A stretch of DNA of 20,539 nucleotides from an uncultured Collinsella sp. (GCA_902489295.1 CABTZM010000012.1:1-20539); one strand, 5' to 3'; positions 1 through 6,785 are shown, counted from the first letter of the stretch. Made by a program: numbers and translations. The notes: a model not told the origin generated them from the sequence alone.

Positions 1-314
1 CGGAAATCGCGCGCCGTTGCCGCGCCCCGCAGTGCCCGCTTCCCCCGAGAACAATTATCAGTGCAGGTAGAAGGCTTGTCGATTTTCGAAAACAGCTGCT
101 ATGGTTGACCCTCTCGAGTTAAACGTAGTAAATAGGCCCTTTTCTTGGCGAGCCATTGATTCAAGGCCAATTTCCGTGTCGCGACTGCCCCTGTCTTTCG
201 TGAGTTGCGGTGGAATAGTTCCTGAATAGCTTCATCAAAGGCGAAAACAGGAACTATATCACCGCAACTTAGGGGAGGGGCGTCGGCTGGGGCTTGCTGG
301 CTGGACGGGGCGGA
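1..314. other. Gene-free left end of the window
   Basis: I see no convincing gene here. Frame 1 is open from the first base to a TGA at 106-108 (about 35 codons), but its translation matches no domain I know and the window edge cuts it. From about 60 to 180 the DNA is A+T-richer than the flanking genes. The only clear structure is the inverted repeat at 203-269. The regulator downstream on the minus strand ends at 315, so its transcript probably terminates somewhere in this stretch; I find no perfect terminator with a T-tract. Confidence 0.5.
203..269. repeat. Inverted repeat with 22-bp arms, hairpin element
   Basis: Positions 203-224 and 248-269 are reverse complements at 20 of 22 positions; the two mismatches are adjacent, at 213-214. 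The loop is 23 nt. The arms begin with AGTTGCGGTG and end with ATAGTTCCTG. This is too long and regular for chance and has no T-tract typical of a terminator. It lies just beyond the stop codon of the minus-strand regulator, so it could end or stabilise that transcript, or be a dispersed palindromic element. The structure is seen directly; any function is inference. Confidence 0.8.
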
Positions 315-1211
315 CTAGGCTTGCTTTCGGTGCTTCCATTGTTTGCGGCACCAGTGCATGAGTGCTCCTACGACGGGGATGGTGATGAGGATTGCCCAAG
401 CAGGATGGGGTTGTCCCAGGCAAAGCCACATGTAGAGGAACCAGGCAATGGCAGCTGCCGGATAGACACTGCCGATGAGCTTAGATAGGCGGCGTCGATC
501 GATAAAGTCGCCAATGGCGTAGTAGACGGGAACCAAAAAGACGAGAAAGAGTCCCATGCCCCACGTGCCGTAAACGATGCCGAGCGCCAGATAGGTGAGG
601 GCGACAAGTGCGGGGAAGGGAAACTTGTTCCACGCGCGTCCGAGCTTGGTGTGGAAGTGCTTGCCATGATGGTCGAGCTTGTCGTGCGCCTCCTTCCAGC
701 TGGAAAACGTCTCGCCGTCGATGGTGACGGTGCCGTCGGCATTGGTATGCACGCTATGCCCATCATCCTCGAGCGTATCGACGTGTACGCCTCCCGGCCC
801 CACATGGACTTCTTCGCCCTTGCGTTCATTGGACACATGGATACCATTCCAGCCAACGTGAACTTCTTCACCTTTGTTGGGATCGATAACGTGGATACCG
901 CGGGCGAGAGAGATATCGACAAGCGGCTTGTCGTCATGACAGACCTTGTCAGTGGAGTTCTTAGCTTCTTCGGTCTCATCCGAAGCTTCGGTGTCGCCGT
1001 CTCCAGCCGTCTCCCCATATAACAGCTCATCCAGCGACACACCGTACAGCGCGGCGAGCGCAATAAGGTTATCGGTATCGGGCGAGGATTCGCTGCGCTC
1101 CCATTTACTGACAGCCTGGCGGCTCACACCCAGCTGGGCAGCAAGTGCTTCCTGAGAAAGCCCGGCAGCTTTGCGGCGATCGACGAGACGCTGCGCCATC
1201 GCAAGATCCAT
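315..1211 (-). CDS. XRE-family regulator with internal His-rich repeats and four-helix membrane domain
   Basis: This 298-residue protein starts with a classic Cro/C1-type helix-turn-helix (about residues 5-62, with 'GLSQEALAAQLGVSRQAVSKWE'-type spacing). An acidic linker (about 66-92) follows. Residues 104-158 repeat a short motif: 'GIHVIDPNKGEEVHVG' (105-120) recurs as 'GIHVSNERKGEEVHVG' (123-138), then more loosely as GVHV..DDGHSVH. The C-terminal third carries four likely membrane helices (about 200-216, 219-235, 248-266, 271-286). The ATG at 1211 is preceded by GAAAGGA at good spacing. A DNA-binding protein tethered to the membrane suggests a one-component sensor. The signal is unknown; the His- and Glu-rich repeats might bind metal, which is speculation. 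It is monocistronic on the minus strand. Confidence 0.85.
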   Translation of the reverse strand: MDLAMAQRLVDRRKAAGLSQEALAAQLGVSRQAVSKWERSESSPDTDNLIALAALYGVSLDELLYGETAGDGDTEASDETEEAKNSTDKVCHDDKPLVDISLARGIHVIDPNKGEEVHVGWNGIHVSNERKGEEVHVGPGGVHVDTLEDDGHSVHTNADGTVTIDGETFSSWKEAHDKLDHHGKHFHTKLGRAWNKFPFPALVALTYLALGIVYGTWGMGLFLVFLVPVYYAIGDFIDRRRLSKLIGSVYPAAAIAWFLYMWLCLGQPHPAWAILITIPVVGALMHWCRKQWKHRKQA

Positions 1212-1284
1212 GGTGGTTCCTTTCGTGAGGTGACCGTAATCGAATGGCTCGAGTATGTCGAGAACAACCGGTAGCGACCACCAT

Positions 1285-1296
1285 TTCTAGTTAGAA
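1285..1296. promoter_or_regulatory. Small palindrome upstream of the XRE regulator
   Basis: TTCTAGTTAGAA is a 5-2-5 dyad about 75 bp upstream of the regulator start. A second short dyad, CTCGA-5-TCGAG, lies at about 1248-1262. Either could be an autoregulatory operator, but both are short and I found no convincing promoter hexamers beside them. The remainder of 1297-1461 shows nothing else. Confidence 0.2.
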
Positions 1297-1461
1297 TCTG
1301 CCCCAACCCTACCGCAACTACCAGTAGCAACCCCCAACGACCAGCCATTTCGTGACAAATGTCAGTGCTCGCAACAGCCAGGAGCCCCTATCATTCCAAA
1401 TCTTTCAGACCAAGCATCCGCAGCAAGAAGACGAATAGCCTCGGCCTCCCCAGTTACCGCA

Positions 1462-1582
1462 GGAGGCCCCAGGGCTTACCTCCCAAATCTTTCCGCAGGA
1501 CGGAAGGACCCCGCCGCGCGAAGCGCACGGCGGGGTCCTGACATGTCCGAGGACGATTTGGGAGGTAAGCCCTGGGGCCTCC
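1462..1582. repeat. Nested palindrome: 28-bp perfect outer arms around a terminator-like core
   Basis: Positions 1462-1489 and 1555-1582 are perfect reverse complements (28 of 28). Between them is a second, 11-bp perfect stem (1506-1516 with 1528-1538). The stretches linking outer and inner stems do not pair well, so the fold would be two stems separated by an internal loop. The element starts 24 bp beyond the stop of the phosphofructokinase gene. No open frame of note and no transposase is present. It may be a miniature palindromic repeat that has captured or become a terminator. Confidence 0.85.
1506..1538 (-). terminator. Probable terminator of the phosphofructokinase gene
   Basis: An 11-bp GC-rich perfect stem (GGACCCCGCCG and its complement) closes a short apical loop. 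On the minus strand it is followed by only a short T-containing run (TTCC), so intrinsic termination is plausible but not textbook. It sits inside the larger palindrome. Confidence 0.5.
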
Positions 1583-1605
1583 GATGGGAGCAGCTCCAGC
1601 CGAGG

Positions 1606-2685
1606 CTATTCGTCGCCGAAGCTGATGCCCAACGATTTGGCCTCGCGCACCAGGTCGCTCTGAGGGTCGACATACTTGAGCTTGCCGGCGACCTCCTCGA
1701 GCGGCACGTGGCACATCTTGCCGTCGCGCAGGGCGATCATGTAGCCAAACTCGCCGCGCAGGCAGCCGAGTGCCGCCTCGACGCCGCACTGGGTCGCAAA
1801 GATGCGGTCCTGGGCATCGGGTTGGCCGCCGCGCTGCGTGTGGCCGGGGATGGCGACGCGGGTCTCGCGACCGGTCTTGGCCTCGATTTCCTTGGCGATG
1901 TCGTAGACGATCGACGGGCTCGTGCGCTCGGCGAGCTTCTTCTTGTATTCCTTCTTGGACAGCGCCGCGTCCTCCTTGGAGATGGCGCCCTCGGCGACGG
2001 CCACGATGGTAAAGCGGCTGCCGGTCTCCATGCGATGCTCGATGGTCTTGATGACGTTGTCCATGTCGTAAGGGATCTCGGGAATCAAGATGACGTCCGC
2101 GCCGCCCGCGACGCCGGCGTACAGCGGGATCCAGCCGACCTTGTGGCCCATGATTTCGATAACAAACACGCGGCCGTGGCTCGAGGCAGTGGTGTGAATG
2201 TCGTCGATGCACTTGGTGGCGACGTCGATGGCGCTCGTAAAGCCAAAGGTCATCTCGGTGCCCCAGGTGTCGTTATCGATGGTCTTGGGCAGGGCGATAA
2301 CGTTGAGGCCCTCCTGGCGCAGGCGGTTGGCGGTCTTGGTGGAGCCGTTGCCGCCCAGCATAAACAGGCAGTCGAGCTGCAGCTTGTGATAGGTGTGGAC
2401 CATCGCGGGCACCTTCTCGACGCCGTCGGCCTCGGGAATGTCCAGACGCTTGAACGGCGTGCGGCTCGTGCCCAGAATGGTGCCGCCGCGGGTGAGGATG
2501 CCGCTAAAGTCCGCTGGCGTCATCACGCGAAAACGGCTGTAGATAAGGCCCTGGTAGCCGTCCTCAAAACCGTAGATCTCGATAGGTTCTTCGCTATTGG
2601 TCATGAGCGTTTTGACAATGCCGCGCATGGTGGCGTTGAGCGCCTGGCAGTCGCCGCCACTGGTAAGAAGACCGATCCTAAGCAT
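1606..2685 (-). CDS. 6-phosphofructokinase (PfkA superfamily)
   Basis: Phosphorylates fructose 6-phosphate to fructose 1,6-bisphosphate in cytoplasmic glycolysis. The 359-residue protein opens with MLRIGLLTSGGDCQALNA (phosphate-binding loop). It has LGGNGS at 110-115, the catalytic PKTIDND at 133-139 (base Asp137), MGHKVGW at 179-185 and a HTQRGGQPD substrate loop at 282-290. Two diagnostic positions matter: Gly114 (E. coli Gly104) favours ATP, while Lys134 (E. coli Gly124) is usual in PPi-type sequences. The Gly/Lys combination is known from ATP-dependent members of the long clade, so the phosphoryl donor is not settled. Asn113 replaces the Mg-binding Asp103 of E. coli PFK; from memory this is shared by related Firmicute proteins. 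The ATG is preceded by GGAAGGAT. Confidence 0.93.
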   Translation of the reverse strand: MLRIGLLTSGGDCQALNATMRGIVKTLMTNSEEPIEIYGFEDGYQGLIYSRFRVMTPADFSGILTRGGTILGTSRTPFKRLDIPEADGVEKVPAMVHTYHKLQLDCLFMLGGNGSTKTANRLRQEGLNVIALPKTIDNDTWGTEMTFGFTSAIDVATKCIDDIHTTASSHGRVFVIEIMGHKVGWIPLYAGVAGGADVILIPEIPYDMDNVIKTIEHRMETGSRFTIVAVAEGAISKEDAALSKKEYKKKLAERTSPSIVYDIAKEIEAKTGRETRVAIPGHTQRGGQPDAQDRIFATQCGVEAALGCLRGEFGYMIALRDGKMCHVPLEEVAGKLKYVDPQSDLVREAKSLGISFGDE

Positions 2686-2704
2686 GATGAATCCTTCCGG
2701 GCAA

Positions 2705-2713
2705 GTTATAACA
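2705..2713 (-). promoter_or_regulatory. Extended -10 promoter of the phosphofructokinase gene
   Basis: On the minus strand the sequence reads TGTTATAAC, a TGnTATAAT-type extended -10, about 20 bp before the ATG. No good -35 is seen at 17 bp, as is common for extended -10 promoters. The leader would be only about 13 nt and carries the Shine-Dalgarno sequence. Confidence 0.45.
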
Positions 2714-2723
2714 TGCGCATAAG

Positions 2724-2756
2724 TTTACCCCCGCACACTGTTGATACGGGGGTAAA
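2724..2756 (-). terminator. Hairpin between the amide hydrolase and phosphofructokinase genes
   Basis: TTTACCCCCG (2724-2733) pairs perfectly with CGGGGGTAAA (2747-2756) around a 13-nt loop. On the minus strand it lies downstream of the amide hydrolase and directly upstream of the phosphofructokinase promoter. It probably insulates the two, although the following bases (CTTATG) are not a T-tract. Confidence 0.5.
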
Positions 2757-2825
2757 ACGTGTTAGCTCAAGCGTATAGAAATGTAAGCAACGTCAGGCGA
2801 GCGTAAGGCGGGCGGGCTTGGCTCC

Positions 2826-3911
2826 TTACAGCGCGAAGGCGTCGACGTCGCCCCAGTGGCGGCGCAGCGTGATGGCGGCAGCGGGCTCGGTGTTGTCAAA
2901 GACGACCGACCACTGCGTGTTGCTGGTGATGTCTTCCGGATTGGGCTCTTGCGCTGCAGCGCGTAGGGCCTTCCAAGCGACTGCCTCATCTTGGGCGCCG
3001 GCATGGGCGTCAAGGACATCGGCGATTGCGACGGCGCGCTCTTTACCATGGCCCAGCTCGCCGTTCTTTTGGTTGGGGAGCACCTCGTCACCATAGCAGG
3101 CGTAGAAGTTCGTAACCTGGCGTACAGGAGTCGCCTTGCATGCACGGTCGGGGTCGCGCGGATCCCACTCCACCACCCGCGCGTCACCGGCGGCGTCGTT
3201 GATAAAGAAGTGGTAATCGCGTCCGGCCATGGCGTGCATGTCGTAGGCAGAAAGCAGGTCGACGGCCTCCTGCGTGGTGGCCGCGCGGTCGAGCACCAGA
3301 CGGATGGCGAGCGAAGTGTTGATGACGGGGCGCTGTGTGTCCTGGTCACAGGGCTTGGAATCCAGGGTGAGCACGGCAATGGACACGCCGCATTCGTTGA
3401 CACCGTCGAGCTGGGCAAACGGGCCCATCAACGCCGCGGCGCGTCCGGCGACGGAGTCAAGTGGAGTGTTGGCGCCCAGGTTATTGAGGGCCGCAAAGCC
3501 GATGGAGGCATAGCCGTCGCGCGGGTGATTGCGCACCAGCAGCGCCGAGGTGTCGTCCTTAAAGTCGTAATTGCGACCGGTGCGCACGCGGCCTTCGGCA
3601 TCTACGGCGACAAAAGCGCTGCAGGCAAACTGGGGTGCCTGGACATGTGCCGGCACGCCGGGGAGCACCTGCGCCACCACGGCATCGATGTAGGCCTGGT
3701 CGTCGCGCACGCCAGCGGCGATGATGCGGTCAAGGTCGTAGTCGTAAGCAATGTCGATTGCGTACAGGTCATAGCCATCCGCATAGTCGGTCAAGCGTTT
3801 GAGTGACGCGACGGACTTGATTTGCTTGCGGTAAACGATGCCGGTGGCAGCGGCAAGGCCGACGGCGGCTCCCGCGACACCGCAGGCGATGGCAATGTTA
3901 CGTGGCTTCAT
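2826..3911 (-). CDS. Membrane-anchored linear amide C-N hydrolase (choloylglycine hydrolase/C45-like Ntn hydrolase)
   Basis: The family cleaves linear amides (conjugated bile acids, penicillin V, N-acyl amino acids) with an N-terminal Cys nucleophile. Here the candidate nucleophile is Cys97 (QFACSAF). Arg113 and Asp116 lie 16 and 19 residues after it, the same spacing as Arg18 and Asp21 after Cys2 in bile salt hydrolase. The DGVNECG motif (169-175) supplies the usual oxyanion Asn172. The first 96 residues are an extension: a likely signal anchor (about residues 5-27) and a linker. The nucleophile would therefore have to be freed by proteolysis, as in C45 precursors, and would probably act outside the membrane. 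The substrate is unknown and I would not call it a bile salt hydrolase on this evidence. RBS GAGAGGAG precedes the ATG at 3911. It is divergent from the aminopeptidase gene. Confidence 0.8.
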   Translation of the reverse strand: MKPRNIAIACGVAGAAVGLAAATGIVYRKQIKSVASLKRLTDYADGYDLYAIDIAYDYDLDRIIAAGVRDDQAYIDAVVAQVLPGVPAHVQAPQFACSAFVAVDAEGRVRTGRNYDFKDDTSALLVRNHPRDGYASIGFAALNNLGANTPLDSVAGRAAALMGPFAQLDGVNECGVSIAVLTLDSKPCDQDTQRPVINTSLAIRLVLDRAATTQEAVDLLSAYDMHAMAGRDYHFFINDAAGDARVVEWDPRDPDRACKATPVRQVTNFYACYGDEVLPNQKNGELGHGKERAVAIADVLDAHAGAQDEAVAWKALRAAAQEPNPEDITSNTQWSVVFDNTEPAAAITLRRHWGDVDAFAL

Positions 3912-4072
3912 GACGACTCCTCTCGTCCTGTTAGTGCAATTGTCGCAAAAGGAGCGCGGGCATGATGACTCAACTTGGTGAGCGGCGCGGAATTAAGCAC
4001 GGAATGAAGAGTGCGGCACTGGCGCGGCGGGGTATGCTGGAGGGGACCATCAACCCAGCGAAAGGGGAGAGC

Positions 4073-5458
4073 ATGACGGATCAGGAAACGCCCGAGCGCG
4101 CGCATGTGACGGCCGACGATATCGAGGCCGCCAACGACCTTATCGACTTTATCGAGGCATGCCCCAGCATGTTCCATACGGCGGCGACCATTATGGCCGA
4201 GCTCGACGAGGCGGGCTTTACCTACCTGCCCGAGAACGCGGCGTGGGATATCGAGCCGGGCGGGCGTTATTACACGCAGCGCAACACCTCGAGCGTTATC
4301 GCCTTTAAGGTGGGCGAGGACCTGGCCGCGACGTGGGGCGAGGACGGCGTTGCCGGTGACTATCATTTTCAGCTCGCGGCGTCACACAGCGATTCGCCGA
4401 CGTTTAAGGTCAAGGCTGTGCCTGAGCTTGACGGCGCGGGCGAGACGCTGCGTCTGAACACCGAGGCCTACGGCGGCATGATCGACTACACCTGGTTCGA
4501 TCGCCCGCTGGCGCTCGCGGGCCGCGTACTGGTGCGCGAGGGTGACCGTATCGAGAGCCGCCTGCTTGCCACCGAGCGCGAGGTCGCTATTATCCCGAGC
4601 CTTGCCATCCATATGAACCGTGGCGTCAACGAGGGCTTTGCTCCCAACCGATCCGTCGACCTGTGCCCGCTCATCAGTGCCGGCGAGCTTAAGCAGGGTG
4701 ACTTCGATGCCCTGATCGCTGACGAACTGGATGTTGAGCCTGAGCAGATTCTGGGCCGCGACCTGTTCTTGGTCAACCGACAGGATGCGCGTATTTGGGG
4801 CTGGGCCGACGAGTTTATCTCGACGCCCAAACTTGACGACCTGGCCTGCGCCTACACGTCGCTGCAGGCATTTTTGGGTGCCGAGAACGCGCACGACGTT
4901 TCGGTCTTCTGCTGCTTTGATAACGAGGAGGTTGGCTCCGAGACCAAGCAGGGCGCCATGTCGACGTTCTTGGCCGACGCGCTGCGCCGCATCAACGGGT
5001 CGCTGGGCTTTGACGACGAGTCGTACCACCGTGCGCTTGCCGCTTCGATGCTCGTGAGCTGCGACAACGCGCATGCCGTGCACCCCAACCACGCCGAGAA
5101 GTGCGACGCCCGTAACCAGGTTGTGCTCAACGGCGGCATCGTCATCAAGGAAGCCGCCAACCAGCACTACTGCACCGACGCCTTTAGCCGCGCGGTGTTC
5201 CAGGCCATTTGCGATGACGCCGACGTACCCACGCAGGCCTTCGCCAACAAGAGCGATATGGCCGGCGGTTCTACCCTGGGCAACCTGTCGAACATGCAGG
5301 CGAGCATGCATGCCGTAGACGTGGGCCTGCCGCAGCTGGCTATGCACTCGAGCTACGAGACCGGCGGCGTGCGCGACGTGATGTACGCCATCCGCGCCCT
5401 CACCGCCTTCTACGAGCGAAACCTAACCATCAACGGCGCCGAAAGCGTGGAGCTCTAA
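4073..5458 (+). CDS. apeB: M18-family aminopeptidase (aspartyl aminopeptidase type)
   Basis: This 461-residue cytoplasmic metallo-aminopeptidase removes N-terminal, typically acidic, residues from peptides. The dinuclear-zinc ligands are all visible: His105 in SHSDSP, Asp256 in KLDDLA, Glu285/Glu286 in DNEEVGS, Asp331 in SCDNAHA and His425 in MHSSYE. The GGSTLGN and ETGGVRD segments are family-typical, and the length is normal for M18. I chose the ATG at 4073 over an in-frame ATG at 3962 because GGGGAG lies just before it, the conserved domain begins soon after, and the extra 37 residues have no family counterpart. A 43-bp hairpin repeat and a strong terminator follow within 130 bp. It appears monocistronic. 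Confidence 0.93.
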   Translation: MTDQETPERAHVTADDIEAANDLIDFIEACPSMFHTAATIMAELDEAGFTYLPENAAWDIEPGGRYYTQRNTSSVIAFKVGEDLAATWGEDGVAGDYHFQLAASHSDSPTFKVKAVPELDGAGETLRLNTEAYGGMIDYTWFDRPLALAGRVLVREGDRIESRLLATEREVAIIPSLAIHMNRGVNEGFAPNRSVDLCPLISAGELKQGDFDALIADELDVEPEQILGRDLFLVNRQDARIWGWADEFISTPKLDDLACAYTSLQAFLGAENAHDVSVFCCFDNEEVGSETKQGAMSTFLADALRRINGSLGFDDESYHRALAASMLVSCDNAHAVHPNHAEKCDARNQVVLNGGIVIKEAANQHYCTDAFSRAVFQAICDDADVPTQAFANKSDMAGGSTLGNLSNMQASMHAVDVGLPQLAMHSSYETGGVRDVMYAIRALTAFYERNLTINGAESVEL

Positions 5459-5460
5459 AA

Positions 5461-5503
5461 CCTGCCAAAAAGGGACAGGTTCATTTTGGCAGGTTTTATC
5501 TGG
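5461..5503 (+). repeat. 43-bp hairpin repeat, copy A
   Basis: Matches the segment at 7742-7784 at 40 of 43 positions in the same orientation. The arms CCTGCCAAAA and TTTTGGCAGG pair perfectly around a 13-nt loop. With the flanking AAAA and TTTT the dyad reaches 14 bp (5457-5470 with 5484-5497). It touches the aminopeptidase stop codon. A-rich and T-rich flanks make it look like a bidirectional terminator. Confidence 0.85.
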
Positions 5504-5550
5504 GGAAATGCGAAAGCGTAAGCCGAGCTACATCGTTGATACTCCGATGA

Positions 5551-5583
5551 CCGTCGAGGCACAGTTTGCCTCGACGGTTTTTT
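5551..5583 (+). terminator. Rho-independent terminator after the aminopeptidase gene
   Basis: CCGTCGAGGC (5551-5560) pairs perfectly with GCCTCGACGG (5568-5577), followed at once by six T residues. This is a textbook intrinsic terminator on the plus strand. It ends aminopeptidase transcription before the toxin-antitoxin operon. Confidence 0.92.
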
Positions 5584-5612
5584 GCTGCATAGAGGGCGGC
5601 TAATTTCAATTG

Positions 5613-5641
5613 TTGCTATACATGCTTTACGTTTTTACCAT
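5613..5641 (+). promoter_or_regulatory. Possible promoter of the toxin-antitoxin operon
   Basis: TTGCTA (5613-5618) and TACCAT (5636-5641) are 17 bp apart, each matching consensus at 4 of 6 positions. They lie in an A+T-rich stretch about 40 bp before the antitoxin ATG. The ribosome-binding site AAGGAGG at 5669-5675 is strong. Confidence 0.3.
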
Positions 5642-5679
5642 TGTATTTTATGATTAACTTAGGATGATAAGGAGGAATC

Positions 5680-6060
5680 ATGACTACGGCGTCAGCTCAG
5701 ATCAACGTACGTCTCGATGCCAATCTCAAGAGAACCGGTGATGCTGCGCTCTCTAGCGCCGGCATGACGCCGAGCCAAGCGGTGCGTGCGCTCTGGCAAC
5801 TTGCGGCATCCCTGGCTGATCGACCCGGTGCGCTCCAGGACATCCTTTCGCCCGATCGAGCCCGAGCGGAGCAACGCGAGCGCGAGAAGGCCGCCAGGCG
5901 CAAGCTGGAACTCATCGATCAGGGTTCACAATTGTTTGCCATCGCCTGCCGTGAGTCGGGAATTGACGTGGCTAAGGCGCAGCCGACGGGCGATGAAGAG
6001 CTCAAACGGAACGCCTATGCGGATCGCTATGGCGAGGAGATGAGCTGGCTCTATGAGTGA
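5680..6060 (+). CDS. RelB/DinJ-like ribbon-helix-helix antitoxin
   Basis: A 126-residue protein. Residues 5-45 (INVRLDANLKRTGDAALSSAGMTPSQAVRALW) have the beta-strand/two-helix pattern of RelB/DinJ antitoxins, which bind operator DNA as dimers. The C-terminal half is charged and probably flexible; it ends in EEMSWLYE, typical of a segment that wraps the toxin. It overlaps the next gene by 8 bp (ATGAGTGA), so the two are translationally coupled. AAGGAGG sits 5 bp before the ATG. Operon autoregulation is expected from the family but no operator was identified. Confidence 0.85.
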   Translation: MTTASAQINVRLDANLKRTGDAALSSAGMTPSQAVRALWQLAASLADRPGALQDILSPDRARAEQREREKAARRKLELIDQGSQLFAIACRESGIDVAKAQPTGDEELKRNAYADRYGEEMSWLYE

Positions 6061-6547
6061 GAATCCAAAACGCATTTTGGTTGACACCAACGTGTGGCTT
6101 GATTACTTCATCCCCTCACGACGCGGTCGTTCGGCGGCGATTGAGTTTTTGCACGACGCGTGTACGGCGCAGGTCGAGTTGCTGTATGCGGCAACGTCGT
6201 CCAAGGACCTGTTCTATTTGATTTCAAGTGAGCATAAGGCATGGTATCGGCGGGAGCACGGCTCGCTTTCTCAAGATGCCGCTTCGGCGGCGACATCACT
6301 CGCATGGGATTGTCTTGAGGTGCTGTCACAACTTGCCACACCAGTACCCTGTGACCTGAGTGACATATGGATGGCGAGCAAGCAGCGTGAGCTACATAAT
6401 GATTTCGAAGACGATTTAATCATCGCGGCGGCAGTACGTGCAAAGACAGACCTGCTGGTCACGAACGATGTCAAACTCTGCTCGCATGCGCCCGTCGCCG
6501 CGATGAGCGTCGAAAACGCAAGAAACTACCTAGCATCGCTCCAATAA
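6053..6547 (+). CDS. PIN-domain toxin (VapC-like ribonuclease)
   Basis: The 164-residue protein begins with RILVDTNVWLDYF, carrying the first PIN acid, Asp11. Later acids are in FEDDLIIAAAV (Asp120/Asp121) and the terminal VTND motif (Asp139). This is the layout of Mg-dependent PIN endoribonucleases, which as toxins cleave tRNA or rRNA. It is translated from an ATG overlapping the antitoxin stop. The partner is RelB/DinJ-like rather than a VapB or MazE type, so this is a hybrid pair. No truncation is visible and it is probably active. Confidence 0.88.
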   Translation: MSENPKRILVDTNVWLDYFIPSRRGRSAAIEFLHDACTAQVELLYAATSSKDLFYLISSEHKAWYRREHGSLSQDAASAATSLAWDCLEVLSQLATPVPCDLSDIWMASKQRELHNDFEDDLIIAAAVRAKTDLLVTNDVKLCSHAPVAAMSVENARNYLASLQ

Positions 6548-6638
6548 AAAGACCCAGCAGGTAGAACAAAAGTCAGCGAGCGCCCGCCAGGGCTAACCGG
6601 AATTGTTGAGACGCCGCAGGTTGAGATAACGTCAGCGA

Positions 6639-6738
6639 GCGACGTCCAGAGCGAACAAGTTGGCATGAAAAAGGCGAGGCATTGACCTTCTGGTCATGCC
6701 TCGCCTTTTGAATGACAAATTGTCGTTCTGGACGTCGC
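6639..6738. repeat. Imperfect ~100-nt palindrome between convergent genes
   Basis: The left half (GCGACGTCCAGA at 6639-6650 through the GGCGAGGCAT stem) is repeated inverted in the right half, ending TCTGGACGTCGC at 6727-6738. The outer 12 bp and inner 14 bp pair perfectly; the middle pairs with mismatches and small shifts. GTCAGCGAGCG also occurs twice as a direct repeat (6572-6582 and 6631-6641). The architecture (outer arms plus a terminator core) resembles the element at 1462-1582, although the sequences are unrelated. Confidence 0.7.
6669..6709. terminator. Bidirectional terminator between toxin and dehydrogenase genes
   Basis: AAAAGGCGAGGCAT (6669-6682) pairs with ATGCCTCGCCTTTT (6696-6709), and GACC/GGTC continues the stem after a one-base bulge around a TTCT loop. 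The A-rich left and T-rich right ends let it act on both strands, fitting two convergent transcripts. Confidence 0.85.
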
Positions 6739-6752
6739 GCAGCGTCAAGCGG

Positions 6753-6776
6753 TCCGCCGTTCGTTAGAACGGCGGA
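6753..6776 (-). other. Hairpin just downstream of the dehydrogenase stop
   Basis: TCCGCCGTTC and GAACGGCGGA form a perfect 10-bp stem with a GTTA loop, 10 bp beyond the dehydrogenase stop codon on the minus strand. There is no T-tract, so an mRNA 3'-end stabiliser or weak terminator is more likely than a strong terminator. Confidence 0.5.
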
Positions 6777-6785
6777 ACAGATCCC

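Noticed and set aside
1..108. Possible 3' end of a gene entering from the left edge
   Set aside because: The frame is open for only 35 codons, the translation matches nothing I recognise, and the edge prevents a start check.
1543..2778. A 411-codon plus-strand frame opposite phosphofructokinase
   Set aside because: It is antisense to a well-conserved enzyme, starts inside the nested palindrome and has no recognisable domain.
2826..3911. Calling the amide hydrolase a bile salt hydrolase
   Set aside because: Only the general Ntn-hydrolase residues are shared; the nucleophile is internal and substrate-loop residues cannot be matched with confidence.
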